Shown in pieces: positions 58,306 through 64,000 of a stretch of DNA of 64,000 bases; positions within the stretch are counted from its first letter, which is position 1; each line of letters opens with the position of its first letter. The notes beneath the pieces were generated by a model. That model saw only the letters and a program-made list of their open reading frames with translations, searched no databases and was not told the origin of the DNA. The stretch is from Risungbinella massiliensis (GTDB lineage: Bacteria > Bacillota > Bacilli > Thermoactinomycetales > Thermoactinomycetaceae): assembly GCF_000942395.1 (NCBI RefSeq), contig NZ_LN812102.1:31358-95357 (forward strand), written 5' to 3'. A program made the translations under genes and the position numbers.

Positions 58306-59160
58306 ATGGTCCAGACAATCGGGATAGTGGGAGCAGGTACGATGGGGGCTGGAATCGCTCTTGTTTGTATGAGAAGTGGTTACCAAGTGGTGATTCAGGA
58401 TCGAAGTGAAGAGATGCTGCAAAAGGCTCACACGTATCACAAGGAAATGTTGACCAAGGATGTCCAAAAAGGAAAGAAGACAGAGGAAGAAAAAAAGCAG
58501 ATTCTCCATTCGACCGTATATACACAGGAAATGGATGATTTCTCCATCTGTGAGGTTATTTTAGAGGCGATTCCAGAAAAATTAGAGTGGAAGCAGGATG
58601 TTTTTGCGAAGTTGGAATCCATCTGTTCAGACGAGACATTACTACTTAGCAATACCTCTTCACTCTCCATTACTGCCATCGCCGCAGGTCTTTCCCATCC
58701 AGAGAGATTATTGGGAATGCATTTTTTTAACCCAGCACCAGTGATGCGTTTAGTAGAAGTAGTTCAAGGAAAGAAAAGTGATCCGATACATGTTCCGGAA
58801 GTAGTGCAATTTGCAAAAAAGTTAGGAAAGATTCCAGTAGAAGTACAGGATACACCCGGATTTCTCGTCAACCGTATTGCTAGACCTTTTTATAATGAGA
58901 GTCTAAGGATCTTAGGGGATCAAGTTGCGAGTGTGGAGCAAATCGATCGAATATTAAAGCAGGCGGGTGGGTTTCAAATGGGACCGTTCGCCCTGCAGGA
59001 TCTGATTGGAATCGACGTGAATTATGTAACGACTGAGTCGGTGTATGTGGACTTTTTTTATGAAAAACGTTTCCAGCCTAGCCGTATTCAACAACGAATG
59101 GTGCAAGCCGGAACATTAGGACGGAAGTCAGGAGAGGGATATTATGACTACGACAGCTAA
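58306..59160 (+). CDS. paaH: 3-hydroxyacyl-CoA dehydrogenase
   Basis: 284 residues, the length of a single-module HBD. NAD loop IGIVGAGTMGAGIAL, VILEAIPEKLEWKQDVFAKL, LLSNTSSLSITAIAAGL, catalytic His in LLGMHFFNPAPVM, DTPGFLVNRIA and the C-terminal GPFALQDLIGIDV. It oxidises 3-hydroxyadipyl-CoA with NAD in the paa pathway. GGGGGAGG is 3-4 bp before ATG. Its 3' end overlaps the next dehydrogenase-like gene by 17 bp. Confidence 0.9.
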   Translation: MVQTIGIVGAGTMGAGIALVCMRSGYQVVIQDRSEEMLQKAHTYHKEMLTKDVQKGKKTEEEKKQILHSTVYTQEMDDFSICEVILEAIPEKLEWKQDVFAKLESICSDETLLLSNTSSLSITAIAAGLSHPERLLGMHFFNPAPVMRLVEVVQGKKSDPIHVPEVVQFAKKLGKIPVEVQDTPGFLVNRIARPFYNESLRILGDQVASVEQIDRILKQAGGFQMGPFALQDLIGIDVNYVTTESVYVDFFYEKRFQPSRIQQRMVQAGTLGRKSGEGYYDYDS

Positions 59161-59896
59161 TTTGGTGTTACTAGTAGGACAAAGCCCTCTTTATCAGGAG
59201 TTGAAAGAGTTATTAGAGGCAAAAGGATATTTGGTGACAAGTGAGATTGATAGATCTACATCATCTGATTTAGCAATTGCAATCGAAGTGACCAATCTAG
59301 AGCTAACTCGTAAGCAATCCCTACTCCAACAACTAGATGCAATGTGTTCAGCTCATGTACCGATTTTGACAACAACACTAGGAGTAACAGCGACAGAAGC
59401 CGCCTCTTGGCTCACCCACCCTTCACGTCTGGTTGGTTTTGGGACTTTTGTGCCGCTCTCTCATCGGTGCTTGATCGAGGTTGCTCCTGCACTCCAAACG
59501 GATTCAAAGGTGTTATCAAAGGTAGTGGCTTTTCTGGAGACTCTTTTTCCAGAAGTAGAGATTGTAGATGATGAGGTAGGATTGGTGTTTCCTAGAGTCC
59601 TTTCGTTGATAATCAATGAAGCCATCTTTGCTTATATGGAAGGAACAGCAGAGAAAGAAGCGATCGACACAGCGATGAGATATGGGACTAATTATCCAAT
59701 GGGACCATTTGAGTGGGTAGATCAAATTGGATTAGATGAAGTATATGCGGTCATCAGGGGATTACATCAAAACTTGGGAGAAGAAAGATACCGCCCTGCT
59801 CCATTGCTTCGTAAAATGGTGCTTGCAGGCTGGTACGGCGAGAGAGCAGGCCGTGGATTCTATGTCTATCCTAGAGAGAAGGAGGGGTTAGCATAA
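59144..59896 (+). CDS. Second 3-hydroxyacyl-CoA dehydrogenase-like protein with degenerate NAD domain
   Basis: 250 residues. The C-terminal half (VDDEVGLVFPRVLSLIINEA, AMRYGTNYPMGPFEWVDQIG, ERAGRGFYVYPREK) is a clear 3HCDH C-terminal domain. The N-terminal half keeps the fold outline but LVLLVGQSPLYQEL lacks the GxGxxG NAD loop, and the His motif is changed (LVGFGTFVPLSHR). It may dimerise with the intact PaaH or act as a regulatory or dead copy. Such paired 3HCDH genes occur in some Firmicute paa operons. The ATG lies inside the upstream gene. Confidence 0.85.
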   Translation: MTTTANLVLLVGQSPLYQELKELLEAKGYLVTSEIDRSTSSDLAIAIEVTNLELTRKQSLLQQLDAMCSAHVPILTTTLGVTATEAASWLTHPSRLVGFGTFVPLSHRCLIEVAPALQTDSKVLSKVVAFLETLFPEVEIVDDEVGLVFPRVLSLIINEAIFAYMEGTAEKEAIDTAMRYGTNYPMGPFEWVDQIGLDEVYAVIRGLHQNLGEERYRPAPLLRKMVLAGWYGERAGRGFYVYPREKEGLA

Positions 59897-61092
59897 TGTC
59901 TGAAGCAGTGATAGTAGATGCAGTCCGTACTCCGATTGGGCGATATGGTGGTCAGTTTGCCTCCGTACGACCTGATGACTTAGGAGCGGTTGTGATTCGT
60001 AAGTTGTTAAAGCGTCATTCCATCGCAGTGCAGATCGAAGATGTCTATATGGGTTGTGCCAATCAGGCAGGGGAAGATTGTCGCAATGTGGCACGTATGT
60101 CTTCACTTTTAGCAGGTTTACCAGTTACTGTACCGGGTGTGACCGTAAATCGCCTTTGTGGATCAGGACTAGAGGCAGTTAATCAAGCTGCCAATGCCAT
60201 TCGCTCAGGACAAGGATCTGTTTATGTAGCGGGTGGAACAGAGAGCATGACTCGTGCTCCTCTTGTCATGATGAAACCTGGTACTTCATTTGCCAGAGGT
60301 GACCATCAGCTAGTCGATACTACACTAGGTTGGAGATTGGTCAATGAAGAGATGACAAAGGTTTATCCTCCCATTTCCCTCGGAGAGACTGCGGAACGAG
60401 TGGCAGAAAAGTATGGAATTTCCCGCACAGCACAAGATGAGTTCGCGATTAGTAGTCAACAGAAGTATGCACAAGCCCTAGAGGAAGGCAAGTTCAAAGA
60501 GGAAATCGTGCCTGTTGCAGTCAAAGGACGTAAGGGAACGGAACTAGTGATGACAGATGAGCATCCACGCCCAGAAATAACGTATGAAAAGATTGCCAAA
60601 CTTCCCCCTGTTTTTCGAGAGGGTGGCACAGTGACAGCAGGTAACTCATCTGGACTCAATGATGGTGCAGCAGCTCTCCTCATCATGGAGCGTCAGAAAG
60701 CAGAAGAGTTATCATTACGCCCTCGTGTAAAAGTCATCGCATCCGCTGTAGCTGGGGTAGATCCTTCTCTAATGGGAATTGGGCCTATTCCTGCAACGCA
60801 AAAGGGTCTCGCTCAAGCAGGATTGTCCATTGACCAAATCGATTTAGTAGAGATTAATGAAGCATTTGCAGCGCAAACATTGGCATGTATCCAAGAGCTA
60901 CGGATTGATCCAGCCAAAGTAAATGTTAATGGGGGAGCAATCGCACTAGGACATCCGCTTGGTTGTAGTGGTGCTAGGATCATGACGACCTTGATTCATG
61001 AAATGGAACGCCGCCAAGTGAGATATGGTCTGGCTACGATGTGTATTGGGGTTGGACAAGGTATTGCGACAATTGTGGAGCGAGTGAGTTAG
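59896..61092 (+). CDS. paaJ: 3-oxoadipyl-CoA/acetyl-CoA thiolase (PaaJ-like)
   Basis: 398 residues of a degradative thiolase. Nucleophile Cys in TVNRLCGSGLEAVN, EINEAFAAQ, NGGAIALGHPLGCSGARI and the second Cys in TMCIGVGQG are complete. In the pathway it cleaves 3-oxoadipyl-CoA and later intermediates to acetyl-CoA and succinyl-CoA. ATG 59896 shares its A with the TAA of the preceding gene, so translation is probably coupled. Confidence 0.92.
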   Translation: MSEAVIVDAVRTPIGRYGGQFASVRPDDLGAVVIRKLLKRHSIAVQIEDVYMGCANQAGEDCRNVARMSSLLAGLPVTVPGVTVNRLCGSGLEAVNQAANAIRSGQGSVYVAGGTESMTRAPLVMMKPGTSFARGDHQLVDTTLGWRLVNEEMTKVYPPISLGETAERVAEKYGISRTAQDEFAISSQQKYAQALEEGKFKEEIVPVAVKGRKGTELVMTDEHPRPEITYEKIAKLPPVFREGGTVTAGNSSGLNDGAAALLIMERQKAEELSLRPRVKVIASAVAGVDPSLMGIGPIPATQKGLAQAGLSIDQIDLVEINEAFAAQTLACIQELRIDPAKVNVNGGAIALGHPLGCSGARIMTTLIHEMERRQVRYGLATMCIGVGQGIATIVERVS

Positions 61093-61491
61093 ATGAAGCC
61101 TGGACTATTACCTGGAATGAAGCAGGAGATTACCATCACAGTAGAGGAAAGTATGCGCCCAGCTTTTGATGAAGTGGTAATACATGATGTAATGTCTACT
61201 GTCTCCATGATTTATCAGATGGAACGAGTAGGTAGGAAGATGCTTGTCCCATATCTAGAACCGCATGAAGAAGGAGCAGGTTATGCCCTCGATGTTTGCC
61301 ATACTGGCATAGCCGTGATCGGACAAGAGGTGACGATCACGGCTATTTGCACAGAGGTAAGTGATCGACGATTGGTTTGTGATGTCGTGGCTCGTACAGT
61401 AGATAATGTAGTGGGAGAGGGCACTTTTACACAGGCAATTTTTCCAAAAGAGAAGTTGACGAGGAAAATTGCTAAGTTTGGAATGAGATAA
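61093..61491 (+). CDS. FlK-like hotdog thioesterase
   Basis: 132 residues starting right after the thiolase stop. MKPGLLPGMKQEITITVEESM and PAFDEVVIHDVMSTVSMIYQMER match the FlK-like hotdog group, with a Ser/Thr-Glu-His type site suggested by ALDVCHTGIAVIGQEVTI. FlK itself hydrolyses fluoroacetyl-CoA; relatives in catabolic operons probably recycle CoA from unwanted thioesters. It is the last gene of the operon, with no terminator visible close behind. Confidence 0.84.
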   Translation: MKPGLLPGMKQEITITVEESMRPAFDEVVIHDVMSTVSMIYQMERVGRKMLVPYLEPHEEGAGYALDVCHTGIAVIGQEVTITAICTEVSDRRLVCDVVARTVDNVVGEGTFTQAIFPKEKLTRKIAKFGMR

Positions 61492-61571
61492 GCTTTAGTA
61501 TGCTCTAAGGTATTTTGTTTCCCGTCTAGAATAGATATTCATAGAATTGAATTATCTGGGAGGTTGAGCAT

Positions 61572-62090
61572 TTGGGGAAAACGATAGTTCCATTATTTGA
61601 TTTTCACTTATGGGCAAATAAGCGTATTTTTACGAGAATAAAAGAGTTGCCAAAAGGTACAGCCCAAAAGGAAATCGCAAGTGTATTTCCGTCTATCCAA
61701 AAAACAATGGAGCATGTGTATTTAACAGATCATACATGGTATCAAATTCTGCTAGGTAAAAATTTTGAAGAGGTAAGGCAATGGACGGCGGAACGTAGTC
61801 AAGAGATTGTTGGAATTGAGCTTACTGAATTAGAGAAGAAGTATACAACTCTATCTAGTAATTTCCGAAATTTCTTAATCGAACAGGAAAACCAAGGGAA
61901 TCAGGTTAACCTATTTCATCCCTCCTATGGAGCTTTGGAAACGGAGCTAGAGGAAATCGTTCGACATGTAGTGAACCACGGAACGTATCATCGAGGTAAC
62001 ATTGCTGCGATGATTCGACAGCTTGGTTATGAAGGAGTTGCGACAGACTATATCTATTATCTCTATGAGAACTCTGTTAAACAAAACTAA
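61572..62090 (+). CDS. DinB-family protein (first)
   Basis: 172 residues of the DinB/DfsB four-helix family. Metal-binding His residues are placed as expected: MEHVYLTDHTWYQILLG (about residue 50) and RHVVNHGTYHRGNIAAM (about residues 135-150). The family includes thiol transferases and many stress proteins; the substrate is unknown. TTG start with GGGAGG 8 bp upstream. It starts 80 bp after the paa-type operon and has its own ribosome site; whether it shares that transcript is unclear. Confidence 0.88.
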   Translation: MGKTIVPLFDFHLWANKRIFTRIKELPKGTAQKEIASVFPSIQKTMEHVYLTDHTWYQILLGKNFEEVRQWTAERSQEIVGIELTELEKKYTTLSSNFRNFLIEQENQGNQVNLFHPSYGALETELEEIVRHVVNHGTYHRGNIAAMIRQLGYEGVATDYIYYLYENSVKQN

Positions 62091-62213
62091 CCAATTCAAT
62101 TATTATTTATACAAAGATATTGGACATGGTATCAGAAAGTTCTCAAAAACGGTCACATAGCTATTTAAGTGGCACTTTTTCCGAAAATATATCTGTTCAT
62201 GGAGGAGATAACT

Positions 62214-62684
62214 TTGAGTAGAATTGACCTACTATTACACGCGCTAGATTCAACGTTTGATAAGGAGAGTTGGTATGCTCCGCTCCAACATGCAGTGGAA
62301 GGAATCACGGCAGAACAAGCTAGCTGGAGACCCACTGGAGAGGCAACGAAAACAATCTGGGAGAACGTTAATCATCTCATTTATTACAAAGAGAGACTTG
62401 TTGCAAATTTAGAAGGTCGTGAATGGACGCATAATCTCGACGGTGATGAAACCTTCTATTTCACTGAACAATCAACTGATGATAAGGAATGGAAAAAAGT
62501 CGTGGAACGTGCTGAAAACATTCAAAGCAGTTTAAGACAGATTCTGAGTAACATTTCTGTTGAGGACTTTGTTCAAAATTCCCTTGAAGAGAAACTATTG
62601 GACATATTTCTTCACGACGCTTACCATACAGGTCAAATTATTCAAATCAGAAAAATGCAAGGGTCATGGCCATCCCATCGCTGA
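62214..62684 (+). CDS. DinB-family protein (second)
   Basis: 156 residues with the same fold: WENVNHLIYYKERLVANLEG and IFLHDAYHTGQIIQIRKMQGSWP supply the three His of the metal site. It is only distantly similar to the preceding DinB protein. Start TTG 62214, since GGAGGAG ends 6 bp upstream; the open frame upstream to GTG 62169 is not conserved. Confidence 0.88.
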   Translation: MSRIDLLLHALDSTFDKESWYAPLQHAVEGITAEQASWRPTGEATKTIWENVNHLIYYKERLVANLEGREWTHNLDGDETFYFTEQSTDDKEWKKVVERAENIQSSLRQILSNISVEDFVQNSLEEKLLDIFLHDAYHTGQIIQIRKMQGSWPSHR

Positions 62685-62791
62685 CCAAACAAAAAGTAGT
62701 TACTACAACAAGACAGCAGTCATTGACAGGAGAAGGTCCTGTCACCAAAGAACGGATTCAATAAGCTATGGAAAGTATCAGTTCAGAGAAA

Positions 62792-62821
62792 AAATATATT
62801 TGATTTGAGTCAAATATATTT
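62792..62821. repeat. 12-bp perfect inverted repeat
   Basis: AAATATATTTGA (62792-62803) and TCAAATATATTT (62810-62821) with a 6-nt centre, followed by AAACACC, so not a normal terminator. Could be an operator or RNA hairpin. Confidence 0.5.
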
Positions 62822-62831
62822 AAACACCATG

Positions 62832-62875
62832 AAAAGCTGTCAATTTCCATAAATGGATTGACGGCTTTTTTTCAA
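62832..62875 (+). terminator. Terminator after the second DinB gene
   Basis: AAAAGCTGTCAATTTCC with GGATTGACGGCTTTTTTT, arms about 62832-62848 and 62854-62871, one G-T pair and a small mismatch, and a T run. Confidence 0.82.
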
Positions 62876-63000
62876 TCTTCCGCCTTCCGCACTTAGAGAT
62901 TACTTATTTTTATATTCCTCTTGCACCTTACGTAGCGTAATGCCTTATAGTAAAAGCACATGAGAGAAATACATAAAAAATAAAGCAAAGGATCTGATGT

Positions 63001-63459
63001 ATGGAACCACAATGGAAAGTAGGTGAACTAGCAAAGCTAACAGGCTTAACGATTCGGACATTGCGTTATTACGATCAGATTGGTCTATTTTCACCTTCGG
63101 AATATACGGAAGCTGGACACCGCCTCTATAACCAAGCCGATCTCTCGCGGCTACAACAGATTTTATCGTTAAAAGAATTGGGGTTATCACTTGAAGAAAT
63201 AAGATCAGCGTTGGCAGAAACCTATTACGATCCGTCACGAGTCATTTCCTTGCAAATCGCTCGTCTCAAAAAGAATATTCAATTGCAACAGACTATGTTA
63301 CAAGAACTCGAACATGTTTGGGAAATGATGCAGCAAAACAGACCTTTGACGCTGGATGACTTTACCCGATTATTAGAACTGACGAAAAAGAGAAATGAGA
63401 AATATTTTATCAGCTGGGAACGCAGCTTAGATATGCTAGGTGATTATCTAACCGAATGA
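63001..63459 (+). CDS. MerR-family transcriptional regulator
   Basis: 152 residues. The HTH KVGELAKLTGLTIRTLRYYDQIGL at the N-terminus with GHRLYNQADLSRLQQILSLKELG, then a coiled coil (about 85-120) and no Cys-rich metal site at the end, so it is a MerR of the multidrug or small-molecule type. ATG 63001. It leads an operon with an SRPBCC protein (13 bp downstream) and an MFS transporter, which it probably activates. Confidence 0.9.
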   Translation: MEPQWKVGELAKLTGLTIRTLRYYDQIGLFSPSEYTEAGHRLYNQADLSRLQQILSLKELGLSLEEIRSALAETYYDPSRVISLQIARLKKNIQLQQTMLQELEHVWEMMQQNRPLTLDDFTRLLELTKKRNEKYFISWERSLDMLGDYLTE

Positions 63460-63472
63460 GGAGGACATTAAA

Positions 63473-63928
63473 ATGACAGAACGTTTTGTCAAACATGATA
63501 CATTTGTGATCGAACGGGAGTACAAAGCTAATTTAAAACGGGTATTTACTGCATGGTCAGATCCAGAACAGAAAGCACAGTGGTTTCCGAAAGCTGAAAA
63601 GTTTGAGTTTGTTGTTGGAGGCCGTGAATGGAATCAAGGGGGACCTTCAGGAGGTCCAACGTTTACATATGATGCTTCCTATCAAGAGATTGTCCAAGAT
63701 CAACGAATTGTCTATACATACACGATGGATATGGATCAAGTGCGTATCTCAGCTTCTATCGTAACTGTTGAATTAAAGCCAGTAAACGCAGGTACCCGGT
63801 TGATTTTTACGGAACAAGTTGCTATGTTTGATGGTCATGATCGCGTCGAACATCGCCAGCATGGAACGGAAGCGTTTTTGGACAAGTTAGAGAGTCTATT
63901 TCAAACAGGTACTCAGGTAAAAAAATGA
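63473..63928 (+). CDS. SRPBCC (AHSA1/START-like) domain protein
   Basis: 151 residues of the Aha1-C/START-like group: FVIEREYKANLKRVFTAWSDPEQKAQWFPKAEKFEF at the N-terminus, TYDASYQEIVQDQRIVYTYTMD and GTRLIFTEQVAMFDG at the end. Such proteins bind hydrophobic small molecules and are common beside MerR or ArsR regulators. GAGGAGG is 6 bp upstream of ATG. Its TGA overlaps the next ATG (ATGA). Confidence 0.88.
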   Translation: MTERFVKHDTFVIEREYKANLKRVFTAWSDPEQKAQWFPKAEKFEFVVGGREWNQGGPSGGPTFTYDASYQEIVQDQRIVYTYTMDMDQVRISASIVTVELKPVNAGTRLIFTEQVAMFDGHDRVEHRQHGTEAFLDKLESLFQTGTQVKK

Positions 63929-64000
63929 ATAGGATTCCAACAAAGGCAGGTACGCGAGAATGGTTGGGATTGGCGGTACTCGCCCTTCCCGCCCTGCTCA
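63925..64000 (+). CDS. MFS transporter, N-terminus only (cut by window edge)
   Basis: ATG 63925 overlaps the previous stop as ATGA. The visible 25 residues (MNRIPTKAGTREWLGLAVLA...PALL) match the opening of DHA2 (14-helix) drug exporters, where AGxREWLGLAVLALP leads into helix 1. Only 76 bases are available, so the call rests on this start and on the MerR-SRPBCC context. Confidence 0.65.
   Translation, partial: MNRIPTKAGTREWLGLAVLALPALL

Larger units (their letters stand above)
62685..63000. other. Intergenic region with three hairpins
   Basis: 316 bp without a gene. It contains TGACAGGA/TCCTGTCA (62724-62744), the 12-bp inverted repeat AAATATATTTGA/TCAAATATATTT (62792-62821) and a terminator (62832-62875). 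The MerR promoter must lie between about 62880 and 63000. Confidence 0.55.

Noticed and set aside
1-64000. CRISPR arrays, rRNA, tRNA, prophage or integrative element.
   Set aside because: No regularly spaced repeats, cloverleaf-like genes, rRNA sequence, integrase or phage structural genes were seen.

Overview
The window looks like a chromosomal segment of a low-GC, spore-forming, aerobic Firmicute of the Bacillales. Clues are an H-type small acid-soluble spore protein (38935-39117), asnS close to dnaD, a CtaG cytochrome oxidase assembly factor next to a lipoprotein cytochrome c, YhgE/Pip, YvbH-, YunG- and YisL-like proteins, strong AGGAGG-type ribosome binding sites and many TTG/GTG starts. 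Thermoactinomycetaceae is possible, but the sequence alone does not settle the family. I saw no rRNA, tRNA, CRISPR array or prophage.

Layout. 1-530 is the right part of an IS3-family element lying directly against a DUF4261 gene. 1.4-9.9 kb holds an HxlR-MFS pair, YvgN-like aldo/keto reductase, a 140-bp MITE-like element, an SDR, hemolysin III, glutathione peroxidase, a decayed DUF2199 gene, CapA and AsnS. 10-19 kb has a lipoprotein, DnaD, an alpha/beta hydrolase, a DHA3-type MFS exporter behind a structured leader, a divergent MurF, CtaG, cytochrome c and an ArsB/NhaD-type antiporter. 18.7-25.4 kb is an efflux and detoxification block (EamA, MFS, TetR with operator, FAD monooxygenase, YunG, YhgE). 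25.6-53 kb is a mosaic of single genes: RmlD, a Ser/Thr kinase, an IS605-type remnant, GNATs, threonine dehydratase, VanW, a sulfatase-fold protein, PdxH, aspartate racemase, SspH, pabA-pabBC, MapB, ChrA, GH25 and a macrolide phosphotransferase behind a leader-peptide attenuator. 53.8-61.5 kb is a ten-gene phenylacetate-type operon. The window ends with two DinB proteins and a MerR-SRPBCC-MFS operon cut by the right edge.

Genes working together. (1) The paa-type operon encodes CoA activation of phenylacetate (PaaK), ring-epoxide isomerisation (PaaG), hydratases, dehydrogenases, a thiolase and thioesterases, but not the ring epoxidase PaaABCE or the ring-opening PaaZ. (2) Two drug-resistance genes appear to be controlled by transcription attenuation. 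The macrolide phosphotransferase has a 13-codon leader ORF with an Arg-Phe-Arg-Phe motif like the ErmD-type stalling peptide, a long inverted repeat and a terminator just before the gene. The DHA3 exporter has a consensus promoter, short leader ORF, multi-hairpin leader and terminator. (3) TetR plus a FAD monooxygenase sit behind a consensus promoter overlapped by a 32-bp palindrome.

Several genes are decayed (DUF2199, a VOC protein, tnpB, the phosphotransferase with one in-frame TGA, and an unrecognised fragment near 44.5 kb), so this is a fluid accessory-like part of the chromosome.
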